Counted from the stretch's first letter, positions 35,011-44,257 are shown. The stretch: 64,000 bases of DNA from CBDFNN01 sp965250215 (GCA_965250215.1 CBDFNN010000003.1:124001-188000), one strand, 5' to 3'. Numbers and translations: made by a program. Notes: generated by a model from the sequence alone, not told the origin.

Positions 35011-35952
35011 ATGGCGAAAATCAGAAAGCGACTAGACCGACTGGCCGAGGAAACTACAGAGATTCTTAAGCAATCGAGGTCTGCCAACACCATCCGGGCC
35101 TATCGGATGGACTGGGCCGATTTTGACTTTTGGTGCGATCTACAACATCTGTCGGCAAGCGAGGCAGACGAAAATACCATCGCCCTCTATTTAACAGATA
35201 GATCGAAGACATTAAAGCAGTCAAGTCTCCGAAGACGGCTTGCTGCCATCAACGTCGTGTTCGGATTGAAGGGTGTCCCCTCCCCTGGTAAGTCTCCTTT
35301 GGTTCAGGATTTGATGAAAGGTCTTTATCGCAAATCAACTGACAGGGTAGACAAGAAGAAGGCGCTGAGTGTAGATGAGCTGTTAGAAATGATCGATCGT
35401 CTTCCCGATGACCTTCGCGGTCACAGAGACAAATCGATATTACTACTAGGATTCTCAGGAGCCCTTCGACGGTCGGAAATATCGAAGCTCACAATCGAAG
35501 ATCTGACATTCTCGAAAGAAGGCCTAGTCTGCAACATCCGGGAATCCAAGACCGACCAAAGCCCTGAGGGTGAACGCATCGCGATTGTCAGAAGCAAGAA
35601 AGAACGCTCTTGCCCAGTTCGCGCCCTGGAGTTCTGGATCGAATTTTCTGGAATCACCTCCGGTCCCCTCTTCCGAGGAATTCTGCCAGACGGAAATTTA
35701 AGAGACAACCCATTGACAGGAAGAGCCATCGCCCAAGTCGTGCAACGATCTGCAAGACGGATTGGGATTGATCCTCAAACGGTCGCTGGTCATTCGCTTC
35801 GATCAGGTCTCGCTACGGAAGCGGCTAGAAAAGGAGTTGGTGAGCGGATCATTCAAAAGCAGACCAGGCACAAGTCCCTCGAGGTATTGCGTGGATATAT
35901 AAGAGAGGGTGAGTTGTTCAAGGACAATGCGTCGGGGGAAATAGGACTTTAG
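35011..35952 (+). CDS. Tyrosine recombinase (phage-integrase family)
   Basis: 313 residues. N-terminal SAM-like domain (SANTIRAYRMDWADFDFWCDLQH) is followed by the catalytic domain: SGALRRSEISKLTIEDL (first Arg, about 152), ESKTDQSPEGE with the Lys, AGHSLRSGLATEAARKG (His-x-x-Arg, about 259), TRHKSLEVLRGYIRE (His and nucleophile Tyr, about 283-293). All R-K-H-R-H-Y residues seem present. It lacks the extra insert of integron integrases. It could be a resident Xer-like enzyme or a remnant of an integrated element; no attachment site found next to it. Confidence 0.9.
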   Translation: MAKIRKRLDRLAEETTEILKQSRSANTIRAYRMDWADFDFWCDLQHLSASEADENTIALYLTDRSKTLKQSSLRRRLAAINVVFGLKGVPSPGKSPLVQDLMKGLYRKSTDRVDKKKALSVDELLEMIDRLPDDLRGHRDKSILLLGFSGALRRSEISKLTIEDLTFSKEGLVCNIRESKTDQSPEGERIAIVRSKKERSCPVRALEFWIEFSGITSGPLFRGILPDGNLRDNPLTGRAIAQVVQRSARRIGIDPQTVAGHSLRSGLATEAARKGVGERIIQKQTRHKSLEVLRGYIREGELFKDNASGEIGL

Positions 35953-36033
35953 GGGCTGAGGGGCTAGGGGGCTGAGGGATGGGGAGCTGAAGGGCTGAGA
36001 AATGAGGAGCTGGGAAGTTGAGGAGTTAGGGAA
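35952..36033 (+). repeat. Degenerate GGGGCTGA-type tandem repeat
   Basis: A purine-rich array of variants of GGGGCTGA / GGGAGCTGA runs from the integrase stop. The stretch around 35980-35998 (GGGGAGCTGAAGGGCTGAG) can pair with CAGCCCCTCAGCTCCCCTCA at 36151-36170, so the two ends of this 220-bp spacer form a long inverted repeat. Confidence 0.7.
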
Positions 36034-36149
36034 GAACAGATGCAATGCCAGGCAATCGTAATTGGTGTTCTCGTCAAATAGTTTGGCGTCTCGGATTTAT
36101 GTATTTAGTACACATTGAATGAGCTGTTAAGCTAACAATTTCCCAAATC

Positions 36150-36170
36150 CCAGCCCCTCAGCTCCCCTCA
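36150..36170 (+). repeat. CAGCCCCT / GCTCCCCT repeat, inverse partner of the 35.95-kb array
   Basis: Two and a half units read CAGCCCCTCAGCTCCCCTCA, complementary to the purine-rich array 150 bases upstream, and the same octamer as the nine-copy array at 44.26 kb. It ends one base before the carboxypeptidase start. Confidence 0.65.
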
Positions 36171-36171
36171 C

Positions 36172-37302
36172 ATGATTACCCTTGACTCCAATTTCGACTC
36201 CGCCTCACTGAAGAGCTATGCCCTTCTTGAGGACGGCTCGATTTCTATTGAAGGTCGGGATAACCATAGCGAAATAAAGGGAGAATGGAAATGGATATAC
36301 TTTATCGCTCATGGTGTAAAAGATTGGAAGCCTCGCTTCGTCATTTCAAACAATTTTGAGCCTGGTGCAAGCCGTTTAGACCGACATCGATTTTGGTGGA
36401 GTGCGGATGGAGAGGAGTGGAAAGAATTCGACTTCCACGAGCACGATCGATCATCTGGAAAATATTCGTTTGGCCTCGATCATCCGATTCCATCCGACCA
36501 AGTCCATGTTGCCTTCTCTCCTCCCTATCCCATTGAACGGGCAGGGAGATTGGTCAAGCAATTGATTGTAGACGAAAGAGTAAAACCAAGCCCCTCGTGT
36601 ATTGAAGGATATTCGCTTGGTAAATCTCCGGGGGGTAAGGACGAGCTTGGTCGGGTCATTCATCCATCGGATCTATTCGCTTTGGAGATGGGAGCCAAAA
36701 AGGAGGATGCCAAAAAGACGGCTGTTATCCTAGGCGGTGTTCATCCGAACGAGATGCCGGCTAACTTTGCTCTCGAAGGATTTCTTGAAAAACTACTGGA
36801 GGAAGAATGCAGAGGTCTACTCAATGAGACTCGATTTCTAATTTACCCGATGGTGAATCCCGACGGACGATATGCCGGATATAACAGGAGCACTGTTCAA
36901 CATCTCGACCATGACGCAAATCGGCATTGGAATCCTGAGCTGTGGGAAGACATGCTAGATATCAGGACGATCGGCGAAGCTATTTTAAAGGACACAGATT
37001 CGAGCTGTGACTATTTCATCGACTTTCATTCCTGGACCAACTCCATCGAACACATGGGGATCTTGTCTTTTGAAGAAAGGCATTACGAGCACCCAATTTG
37101 GCAGCATCTGCTCAAACTTGATCCAACAATGGGTACGTGGGGGACGGACTATGACAATTGGTCATCGGAGACCTTTGGACAGAAAATGTTGTCGCCCGAA
37201 TTCAATGTGACCTACGAGACGATGTATTTAGTGAAATGTGGTGTAGAGTGCTACAAAGAGGTCGGCCGAAACATGGCGCAAGCGATGTCGAAGGCGCGAT
37301 AG
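36172..37302 (+). CDS. M14-family zinc carboxypeptidase (cytosolic type)
   Basis: 376 residues, no signal peptide. The N-terminal 130 residues form a beta domain (GEWKWIYFIAHGVKDWKPRFVIS, HRFWWSADGEEWKEF), as in cytosolic carboxypeptidases (M14D). Catalytic domain: VILGGVHPNEMPANFALEGFL (Zn His and Glu, about 188-191), YPMVNPDGRYAG (about 228), HDANRHWNPE (about 246) and YFIDFHSWTNS (Zn His, about 285). C-terminal PEFNVTYETMYL carries the likely catalytic Glu. Probably removes C-terminal amino acids from peptides or modified proteins. Confidence 0.82.
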   Translation: MITLDSNFDSASLKSYALLEDGSISIEGRDNHSEIKGEWKWIYFIAHGVKDWKPRFVISNNFEPGASRLDRHRFWWSADGEEWKEFDFHEHDRSSGKYSFGLDHPIPSDQVHVAFSPPYPIERAGRLVKQLIVDERVKPSPSCIEGYSLGKSPGGKDELGRVIHPSDLFALEMGAKKEDAKKTAVILGGVHPNEMPANFALEGFLEKLLEEECRGLLNETRFLIYPMVNPDGRYAGYNRSTVQHLDHDANRHWNPELWEDMLDIRTIGEAILKDTDSSCDYFIDFHSWTNSIEHMGILSFEERHYEHPIWQHLLKLDPTMGTWGTDYDNWSSETFGQKMLSPEFNVTYETMYLVKCGVECYKEVGRNMAQAMSKAR

Positions 37303-37303
37303 A

Positions 37304-37372
37304 CGTGTTCGGTGTTCCGTGTTCCGTTTTCCGAAAGACGAAGACAATATCTGAATCGGAACACTGAACACG
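37304..37372. terminator. Inverted repeat between convergent genes (bidirectional terminator candidate)
   Basis: Arms 37304-37319 (CGTGTTCGGTGTTCCG) and 37357-37372 (CGGAACACTGAACACG) pair over 16 bases with one mismatch, loop 37 bases. It fills the gap between the rightward carboxypeptidase and the leftward DUF885 gene. No clear U-tract, so the terminator role is inferred from position. Confidence 0.5.
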
Positions 37373-37392
37373 GCAAACGCCTGCTGGCCTAG

Positions 37393-39186
37393 TTATTTGT
37401 TGACTATCCAGTTCTCAATCTTCTCTTCCAACAAAGCCATGGGAAGGCTTCCGGAGTTAAGCACTTGGTTGTGAAACTCGCGGATATCGAAATCATCACC
37501 CATGACCGCTTCTGCCTTTGTTCGCAACTTGCGAATAGTGAGTTGGCCGATCTTGTAAGAAAGCGACTGCCCCGGTGTCGCCATGTAGCGCTCAATTTCT
37601 GAGGTAATGCTTGCTTCAGATTCGGCTTCATGTTCTAAAGAATATTGAATGGCCTCTTCTCTTGTCCAGCCTTTTGAGTGCATACCGGAATCGACCACTA
37701 GCCTAATGGCTCGATGCATTTCCATACTCAGCATTCCGAAGTATTGATAGGGATCCTCATAGATACCGAGCTCCTTCCCCAGAGACTCAGAATAGAGAGC
37801 CCAGCCCTCAACAAAGACACCCATGCCCTCGGCATGCAAGAATTCCGGGAGATCATTGTTTTCTTGCTGCAAGGAAAGTTGAAAGTGATGTCCAGGAATG
37901 GCCTCGTGCAAGAACAAGGCTTCGTCCGAGATCACACTGTAAGAATCGATGTCCGGAATCGGTACGTAAAAGACACCAGGTCGTGTGGCATCCTTGGATC
38001 CGGGGACGTATTCGGCACTAGCTGAGTTCTCGCGAAAAGCCTCAGTGCGTCTGACTTCAAATCCCGCTTTCGGAGTAAGGTCAAATAGATTGGAGACTCC
38101 TGGTTCAAGTTTCTTTTGGATGGCATTGAAGTTGGCAATCACCTCCTCAGGCTTACTAAAGGGAAGAAGTTCGGGCTTCGTTCGAACGTCGACTAAGAAA
38201 GACTTCAGATTTCCCTGGTATCCGATCTCGCTCATGACCGTTCGCATTTCGCCTTCAATTCTTTCCACTTCGGAGAGACCTAATTCATGAATCTCGTCAG
38301 GTGTCATATTTGTGGAGGTGTGGAGCTTGACCAAATATCGATAGGTCTCTGGGCCATATGGCAAATCACCAATTCCTGAACTCGCTCGGGTCGAGGGCAG
38401 GTAGTCATCCGTCATAAACTTGGCAATAGCCCGATATCTCGGTCTGATCTTATCATCAACCATACTTCGATACTCCGATTCCAATCTTTCCTTGTCGTCA
38501 TCAGAAAAGTCTGAAGGCATCATCTTGGCTGGTGCGAAAAAGAGATGCTCTTCTGTTGCTGTGTCGATGAAGGGCATGAGTTGGCCAATCGCACGTTCTG
38601 CAAGAACTCGTGGAAGCACCACCCTTTGCTCAAGGCCCTCACGCATCTTTATTTCAGCTGTATCTAACCAGCCGAGATAAGCGTCCACGCGGCTGAGCCA
38701 GTTGTCATAGTCTTCTACGGTTTTGAAGGGCTGAATACTAGTTCCACCGGCGAGCTGACCAACATATAGTTGCAGTGAGGAAATTTGCGTGATCGGAAAG
38801 AGTTCGAAATTAGGAAGATCAAACATGGGTGAGGCGAGCGTGACAAGCTTGTTGTTGAGCCCTTCCAGTTTTATCTCGCTGTCCCACTCCAAGGCTCGCA
38901 GACTCATAAGGTCCTCGGCACTTAAGCTCGCTCTATCAATGGCATTGGCGCGCTCTATGAAGGTGGCGTAGTTCTGTTTTAAATCCTCTTGGTGCTCGTC
39001 TGAAATAAAATCGACTAATTGTGCATTGTACTCGTTTGCTCCACCCTTCGTGGCTTCGATGGGATTTATGCGAAGCTTGAATTCTTGGTAGTCATGAAAG
39101 AGATCCCCTATGGATGAAGTGCTTGGTTGATCTTGCTGACAAGCAAAGAGAACTAAAAAGCACAGTAGAAGAGATAGTCGATTCAT
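37393..39186 (-). CDS. DUF885 family lipoprotein, putative metallopeptidase
   Basis: 597 residues with a lipobox (LVLFAC). The conserved zinc motif of DUF885 is FLHEAIPGHHFQLSLQQE (about 402-419, HExxxGHH), preceded by FYVPIPDIDSYSV and followed by EGMGVFVEGWALYSESLGKELG (second metal Glu) and PGQSLSYKIGQLTIRKLR. DUF885 proteins are exported zinc peptidase-like lipoproteins, common in Bacteroidota and Xanthomonadales. Full length and all key residues present. Convergent with the M14 gene. Confidence 0.88.
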   Translation of the reverse strand: MNRLSLLLCFLVLFACQQDQPSTSSIGDLFHDYQEFKLRINPIEATKGGANEYNAQLVDFISDEHQEDLKQNYATFIERANAIDRASLSAEDLMSLRALEWDSEIKLEGLNNKLVTLASPMFDLPNFELFPITQISSLQLYVGQLAGGTSIQPFKTVEDYDNWLSRVDAYLGWLDTAEIKMREGLEQRVVLPRVLAERAIGQLMPFIDTATEEHLFFAPAKMMPSDFSDDDKERLESEYRSMVDDKIRPRYRAIAKFMTDDYLPSTRASSGIGDLPYGPETYRYLVKLHTSTNMTPDEIHELGLSEVERIEGEMRTVMSEIGYQGNLKSFLVDVRTKPELLPFSKPEEVIANFNAIQKKLEPGVSNLFDLTPKAGFEVRRTEAFRENSASAEYVPGSKDATRPGVFYVPIPDIDSYSVISDEALFLHEAIPGHHFQLSLQQENNDLPEFLHAEGMGVFVEGWALYSESLGKELGIYEDPYQYFGMLSMEMHRAIRLVVDSGMHSKGWTREEAIQYSLEHEAESEASITSEIERYMATPGQSLSYKIGQLTIRKLRTKAEAVMGDDFDIREFHNQVLNSGSLPMALLEEKIENWIVNK

Positions 39187-39409
39187 TTATCTGAATATTC
39201 TGGATTGGCTGAGTTTTTAAAAAGGTGATTGTCTAAATATAGATATCGGTAAAAGTCAAAGTATGGCCGATTCCGACCTAGTCCTTTAGTGGGCAAGGTA
39301 CCCGATTCCAACATTATTTTTCTCGTCGTCCAAGAATTGACGGAAATGCTATTTCAGAGAAAAATCCAGTTGGAAATGGATACCTTGCTCACATTATGGG
39401 ATTTGACTA

Positions 39410-40702
39410 ATGGAGGATTTTGAAAAATATGCAGGGAATCACGACGAGGTTCTCAAAGAGCTCCTTTCCGATGAGCCTGTTATCTACATGACTGGTAAAG
39501 CTGGAACAGGCAAGACGACCATCCTCCGCGAATACCAACAAAAGGAATCGCGACGACTCGTAACCCTTGCCCCTACCGGTGCTGCTGCCATCATTGCGGG
39601 CGGCCAAACCATACATCGCTTCTTTGGCTTTCCTCCTGGACCACCCGCTTCGCATGCTGGACCTCGAAATGACAAAAGACTCTTCCAAAATATCGATGTT
39701 TTAGCTATAGACGAAGCCTCGATGGTACGAGTGGACATGATCGATGCGATCGACAAATTTCTGCGCAATAATGGGCCTTCTCAAAGCAAACCCTTCGGTG
39801 GAGTTCTACTTCGATTGGTTGGAGATCTTTATCAGCTACCGCCAGTGGTTCGAGAGAAAGTGGAGCGCAGGTATCTCAGCAATCGATACGCGACTCCCTA
39901 CTTCTTTAGCGCACGAGCCTTCGATGCGACCGGCGGAATGAAGACAATCGAACTAAAGAAAGTCTACAGACAGGAGGACTCCAACTTCGTTGACATCCTC
40001 AACGCGATTCGTAACAACAATATCTCAGAGGACCTTCTCGAGACCTTGAACAGGACCTGCCAGAGTGAAATATCAGAAGACGAATACGATGGAGCGGTCG
40101 TCCTAACGCCGACAAACAGAAGAGCGGCTCTGATCAACAATCATTGGATGAGCAGACTTGAGGGCGAGGCTATGTCCTTCTCTGGCGAGTCTTCGGGCAA
40201 GGTATCCGAAGAGCAAAAGCTTGCACCACAGAAATTGAATTTGAAGCTCGGAGCACAGGTCATGTTTGTCAAAAATGACATGCAAGGTCGCTGGGTCAAC
40301 GGCACGATGGGTCAGATCTCTAAGCTTGAAGATGACCATGTTGAGGTACGGGTTACGGACTACAATAGAAACGAGACTTACATCGTTGAGCCGGTCGAGT
40401 GGAATGTAAACGACTACGAGTTGAACGAAACAACCGGAGATCTTTTCTCGGACATCGTCGGCAAATACAAGCAACTCCCCTTGCGCGCAGCTTGGGCCAT
40501 TACGATTCACAAGAGTCAGGGCAAGTCCTTTGATCGAGTGATCGTGGATCTTGGTGGTCGGGCCTTCGCACCTGGGCAGGCCTACGTCGCCCTTAGTAGG
40601 TGCCGAACTCTAGAGGGATTAACTCTCACCACTCCGATTACCATGGATGATATAATGGTCGACGAGGAGATCGTTAAGTTTCATGCTGGCTTGGATAGCT
40701 AA
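39410..40702 (+). CDS. PIF1/RecD2-like DNA helicase (AAA_30)
   Basis: 430 residues, superfamily 1 helicase. Motif I YMTGKAGTGKTTIL (about 27-40), Ia VTLAPTGAAAIIAGGQTIHRFFGFPP, II VLAIDEASMV (about 105), III RLVGDLYQLPP (about 142), IV-like VVLTPTNRRAALINN, V/VI LRAAWAITIHKSQGKSFDRVIVDLGG...AYVALSRCRTLEGL. This is the compact Pif1-like layout found in many Bacteroidota. It should unwind 5'-3' at forks, R-loops or G-quadruplexes, of possible interest beside GGG-rich repeats. No partner genes. Confidence 0.92.
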   Translation: MEDFEKYAGNHDEVLKELLSDEPVIYMTGKAGTGKTTILREYQQKESRRLVTLAPTGAAAIIAGGQTIHRFFGFPPGPPASHAGPRNDKRLFQNIDVLAIDEASMVRVDMIDAIDKFLRNNGPSQSKPFGGVLLRLVGDLYQLPPVVREKVERRYLSNRYATPYFFSARAFDATGGMKTIELKKVYRQEDSNFVDILNAIRNNNISEDLLETLNRTCQSEISEDEYDGAVVLTPTNRRAALINNHWMSRLEGEAMSFSGESSGKVSEEQKLAPQKLNLKLGAQVMFVKNDMQGRWVNGTMGQISKLEDDHVEVRVTDYNRNETYIVEPVEWNVNDYELNETTGDLFSDIVGKYKQLPLRAAWAITIHKSQGKSFDRVIVDLGGRAFAPGQAYVALSRCRTLEGLTLTTPITMDDIMVDEEIVKFHAGLDS

Positions 40703-40826
40703 CAGGCGACTGGCTACTGGCTGACTAGACTACTGGTCGCTTGCTGTACGGGTAAATAGTTAAGTACCTGACTTACTTCTCCGGTATTCCGCAACCCTCC
40801 ACCTCGTAACCCTCCACCGCCCACTG

Positions 40827-41672
40827 TTATACGATTTCCACTTCCTTAATCGATCTCAAGCTAGAAATCAATTCCAACCAAACTGCCGAGCTACTCTTCC
40901 GCTGATCGGCTGGATCACAGAGATAGCGTCCCGTGAGTATTACCTTCCCACTCTCAGCCCTAATTCGAACATTTGGTACATATCTATCCCACTTAATAGG
41001 GACTCCGGCTCCAAGGGTCTTCTTCTGCATATTTATGGGATGCTTCGCGGCCTCCTTCTCAATCACATCTTTAAAAACCGATTGCGCCTGCTCAATGTCG
41101 CTTTGAAGGCTTAGTCCCAGATCGATTTCATTCCAGGCCATGTTAAGTCCGCCGGTGTTGTTGATCACCGGACTAGTAATGACGGTACTATTTGGGACCT
41201 TAATGATCCGACCGGTTAAACGGCTTCCTTGCTTCCCGGTATCGGTTTCAGAAAGCGTGAAGTACAAAGGCCCGATGTCGATAACTTCTCCAGATCGATT
41301 TCCAATCTTTATCCGATCGCCAATTGAGAATAGTTCACGAGAAACGATCACGGACCAAGAGAAAAAGTTCTGAATGAACTCCTTCATTGTGATAGTGAGT
41401 GCTGCAGCGACAAGGGAAAGCACGGTCAATAGACCTTGTACACCATCGAACCAAATCGATATAAGGAAAATAAAGGTGACTAGCCCGAGGACATAGCCTG
41501 AGATTTGAGTCCACTGGACTCGGAGATGAATGCCCCTAACCCGACGTCGGATAATGGCTTTCAAAACGTACCTCAAAAGAATTGCTCCAAGAATAAGGGC
41601 GACACTTAAGGTGATACGCAGGCCGCTTGGATCGGCCATTAAGTTGGATAGTATTTCTGGGATATCTTTCAT
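40827..41672 (-). CDS. MscS-family mechanosensitive channel
   Basis: 281 residues. Three helices at the N-terminus (LRITLSVALILGAILLRYVL, ISGYVLGLVTFIFLISIW, GLLTVLSLVAAALTITMKEFIQNFFSW, the last being the pore TM3) are followed by the MscS beta domain (FSIGDRIKIGNRSGEVIDIGPLYFTLSE, GRIIKVPNSTVITSPVINNTG) and a cytoplasmic domain. It would open under osmotic downshift. Alone on its strand, between repeat-rich spacers. Confidence 0.9.
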   Translation of the reverse strand: MKDIPEILSNLMADPSGLRITLSVALILGAILLRYVLKAIIRRRVRGIHLRVQWTQISGYVLGLVTFIFLISIWFDGVQGLLTVLSLVAAALTITMKEFIQNFFSWSVIVSRELFSIGDRIKIGNRSGEVIDIGPLYFTLSETDTGKQGSRLTGRIIKVPNSTVITSPVINNTGGLNMAWNEIDLGLSLQSDIEQAQSVFKDVIEKEAAKHPINMQKKTLGAGVPIKWDRYVPNVRIRAESGKVILTGRYLCDPADQRKSSSAVWLELISSLRSIKEVEIV

Positions 41673-41871
41673 GATATCAATCTCTCTTTTTTTTTGGAAA
41701 GGGGGCTACGAAGCTTAAAAGGCTTTGTTACACGCCTTATATTCATGATTCTTAGAAACTGCACAACGAAGTCCAATCTTAGAAATATTGATGACTTAGG
41801 ACCATGAAAATTTTTAGTTTTGCGTTGAGGAGTACACTGTGTAATCCCTTCCTTTATTTAACCATAATAAA

Positions 41872-43047
41872 ATGATAAAAAATATATACTATTTATTCGC
41901 CCTATTACTTATTACCGCACCGAGCCTTCTTCAAGCCCAAACAGAAAGGCAAGGTGGATTTGTAAACGGATCCAGTGTTGTTGTCGATAATTCACTTGCC
42001 GATATCATTGTTGGTGGTGGCTTCGAGTCCGGCGTATTTGGAGGAGACTGGACGGAGGCGTCTACCAACTTCGGAACACCTATATGCGATGTTGGAGGCT
42101 GCGGAACGGGAACCGGAACGGGTCCAAACACAGGAGCCTTTTGGACATGGTTTGGTGGAATCGCCGCATCGGAAGTTGGATCTGTCACTCAGGTTGTTCC
42201 CCTAGGAGCTGGTGGCACGGCAAGGCTTTCTTTTTTCTTGGAAACCATTATTTGCGACTCTGCTGCTGACTTCATGGAGGTTACCGTCAATGGAACCCAG
42301 GAATTTATTGTCGACGGTTCTTCTCCTGCTTGCGGAACCCTCGGCTATGCGCTGCAAACGGTCAATCTCGATGCTTATGCTACTTTGGCGCCAATCACAC
42401 TAGTTTTTAGAAGTGAGATTTTTGCTAACAATGGAGCTGGTTCAAACTTCTTCATCGATGATGTTGCTTTGAACGATGTTGTTCTCCCTGTTGAGCTAGT
42501 TTCATTTACTGGCAGACAGAATGGACGAAGCATTGATCTTGCTTGGACCACGTCATCAGAAACTGGGAATGCGGGATTCGAGCTAGAGCACCGGATCAAT
42601 GGATCGGAGTTTAGTCCAATTCAGTTTGTAGAAGGACAAGGAACGACCCTCGAGGAAAACAACTATTCCTTTGTAGTCGACAATTTGGAGCCGGGGGCGC
42701 ATTCCTTCCGACTCAAGCAAATCGATTTTGACGGAAGCTTCGAATACAGCAAGATTATCGAGACTGCCGTAACAGAGCCCAACAAGATCTGGCTGGATGA
42801 TGTCTATCCAAACCCATTCAATCCATCCACCTCGATCCGTTTTATGGTGCCGAGTGAGCAGCGTGTATCTGTTGTAGTCTTCGATTCCTTTGGCCGACAA
42901 GTGAAGTCGCTATTCAATGGAGTTGCCTCACCGGATACTCCTTACTCTCTCCGATTCGTAGCTGGAAACCTTCCTTCTGGAAGTTATCACATTCTTGTCA
43001 GTGGTCAGAGCTCAAGTAGCTCTAAGACGGTGCAGCTGCTGAAATAG
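41872..43047 (+). CDS. Secreted protein with type IX secretion C-terminal sorting domain
   Basis: 391 residues. Signal peptide ends LLQAQ. Residues about 40-200 form a jelly-roll domain with Cys pairs (GGFESGVFGGDWTEASTNFGTPICDVGGCG, VVPLGAGGTARLSFFLETIICDSAAD, NGAGSNFFIDDVAL), like galactose-binding folds. Then LPVELVSFTGRQNGRSIDLAWTTSSETGNAGFELEH (FnIII-like) and the sorting domain VYPNPFNPSTSIRFMVPSEQRVSVVVFDSFGRQVKSL ending GSYHILVSGQ...SKTVQLLK. Same build as the 20.8-kb protein. Extracellular or surface-bound; ligand unknown. Confidence 0.87.
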   Translation: MIKNIYYLFALLLITAPSLLQAQTERQGGFVNGSSVVVDNSLADIIVGGGFESGVFGGDWTEASTNFGTPICDVGGCGTGTGTGPNTGAFWTWFGGIAASEVGSVTQVVPLGAGGTARLSFFLETIICDSAADFMEVTVNGTQEFIVDGSSPACGTLGYALQTVNLDAYATLAPITLVFRSEIFANNGAGSNFFIDDVALNDVVLPVELVSFTGRQNGRSIDLAWTTSSETGNAGFELEHRINGSEFSPIQFVEGQGTTLEENNYSFVVDNLEPGAHSFRLKQIDFDGSFEYSKIIETAVTEPNKIWLDDVYPNPFNPSTSIRFMVPSEQRVSVVVFDSFGRQVKSLFNGVASPDTPYSLRFVAGNLPSGSYHILVSGQSSSSSKTVQLLK

Positions 43048-43091
43048 AGACTGTTGTGTTAGGTATTCCCAGTTTTTTACTGGGACAAAAT

Positions 43092-43126
43092 AAAAGGGAT
43101 CGACCATTTGGCCGATCCCTTTTTTC
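43092..43126. terminator. Bidirectional rho-independent terminator
   Basis: AAAAGGGATCGACC (43092-43105) pairs with GGCCGATCCCTTTTTT (43110-43125), a GC-rich stem with A- and T-runs on the two sides and a four-base loop. It separates the rightward T9SS gene from the leftward DUF937 gene. Confidence 0.85.
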
Positions 43127-43140
43127 GATTTTCTGATACT

Positions 43141-43177
43141 CCGATTGTCCGATGTTATCAGTAAATCTGACAATCGG
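43141..43177. repeat. Second hairpin after the terminator
   Basis: CCGATTGTC (43141-43149) and GACAATCGG (43169-43177) form a perfect 9-bp inverted repeat 15 bases beyond the terminator. It also contains near-direct repeats of TCTGA/TCCGAT. Possibly a second terminator for the leftward gene. Confidence 0.5.
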
Positions 43178-43196
43178 ATAATCTGACATCTGTTTT

Positions 43197-43781
43197 CTAT
43201 CGCAAGAAGAGCTTCGCGCCCAGCTTGAGAAGGTCATCACCAATCTGGCCGTCTCCGTCGCTATCGAGAATCTTAGCGAATCCACCTAGCTGCTTCTCTG
43301 CTTGTGCCCGCTCCATTCCCAGGTTAGTAGCCATGCCGAAGGAATCAAGATTTTGCTCACGCTTTTGCTTTCCAATAGCGCCCATAACAACAGGCGCTAG
43401 CATTTTGAAGAGCTGTCCAACGCTTCCAGCATCGAGACCAGATGCTTGCGCAACGCTGTTCTCCACGACGCCTCGCTTGTTTCCGAATACGTGACCTAAG
43501 ATGCCATCGCCATCTTTTGCTCGTGCATGCTGCGAAGTGCCAGCGAATACGCCACCCAAGTCGCCCATGATCGAACCATCATGATCTCGCTTGATCGCCT
43601 TGTTCAATGATTTCGCGCCTCGTTTGCTGCCAGCGTTTCGGCTGATCGCGCTAATAATGAGTGGAACGGCGGCCATGATAGCCATTCGACCCATCTTGCT
43701 GTCGATGCCAAGCTGGTTGGCTATTACGTCCGTGACTTTTCCGCCAAGTGCCTGAAAGAGAATGTTCGCTAATGAACCCAT
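43197..43781 (-). CDS. DUF937 domain protein with EF-hand-like tail
   Basis: 194 residues. Gly/Ala-rich helices NILFQALGGKVTDVIANQLGIDSKMGRMAIMAAVPLIISAISRNA (about 6-50) and GVVENSVAQASGLDAGSVGQLFKMLAPVVMGAIGK (about 103-138) match DUF937 (PF06078). The end carries an EF-hand-like calcium loop, KILDSDGDGQIGDDLLKLG (about 170-188). No signal peptide. The function of the family is unknown. It follows the GlsB-like gene by nine bases on the same strand. Confidence 0.85.
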   Translation of the reverse strand: MGSLANILFQALGGKVTDVIANQLGIDSKMGRMAIMAAVPLIISAISRNAGSKRGAKSLNKAIKRDHDGSIMGDLGGVFAGTSQHARAKDGDGILGHVFGNKRGVVENSVAQASGLDAGSVGQLFKMLAPVVMGAIGKQKREQNLDSFGMATNLGMERAQAEKQLGGFAKILDSDGDGQIGDDLLKLGAKLFLR

Positions 43782-43790
43782 GTGTTGCTT

Positions 43791-44060
43791 TTAATTTGAG
43801 TTTGTGGGATTTCTAGTTTTATACCACTGATATCCGTATAGGAGAGCAAGTGCACCTATCACCGCAGCGATAAGTTCACCAATCAATCCAGATGTGTTAA
43901 AGCCAATCGCCCTCAAGATGATGTTGCCAACAAAGGCACCACCAACTCCTAGTAAAGCGGTTTTTACGTAGCCGTTCGGCTCGAATAAATCTCCTGGTTT
44001 CAAACGCTTCGCGATCGTTCCAGCAGCTAATCCTATTAAGGCAGTCAGTATCAGTCCCAT
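43791..44060 (-). CDS. GlsB/YeaQ/YmgE-family small membrane protein
   Basis: 89 residues with three hydrophobic, Gly-rich segments (LILTALIGLAAGTIAKRLKPGD, GYVKTALLGVGGAFVGNIILRAIGF, LIGELIAAVIGALALLYGYQWY). The motif GxxAGxxAKxxxPG and GVGGAFVG define the family, linked to general stress and formerly called transglycosylase-associated. It is the first gene of a leftward pair with DUF937. Confidence 0.9.
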   Translation of the reverse strand: MGLILTALIGLAAGTIAKRLKPGDLFEPNGYVKTALLGVGGAFVGNIILRAIGFNTSGLIGELIAAVIGALALLYGYQWYKTRNPTNSN

Positions 44061-44120
44061 AGTTAAAGGTTATTATGTATTAAGATCGAAATGTGGGAAA
44101 TGGTTCCGAAGGAGGAGTTC

Positions 44121-44173
44121 GGGGGCACGGGAGCACAGGGGCACAGGAGCACAGGGGCACTGGAGCACGGGAG
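44121..44173 (+). repeat. GGAGCACA/GGGGCACA octamer array
   Basis: About six imperfect octamers alternate GGGGCAC(G/A) and GGAGCAC(A/G). It lies in the spacer between the leftward GlsB gene and the rightward phosphate operon, and resembles in length and G-richness the other octamer arrays of this region. Confidence 0.8.
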
Positions 44174-44257
44174 TTGAGTGTGGATGAAAAAAAGGAAGAA
44201 CGGTCTGAGTGAATATTAAGGCCGATTTCATTTTGGCTCTTTGTAATAATGGATATC

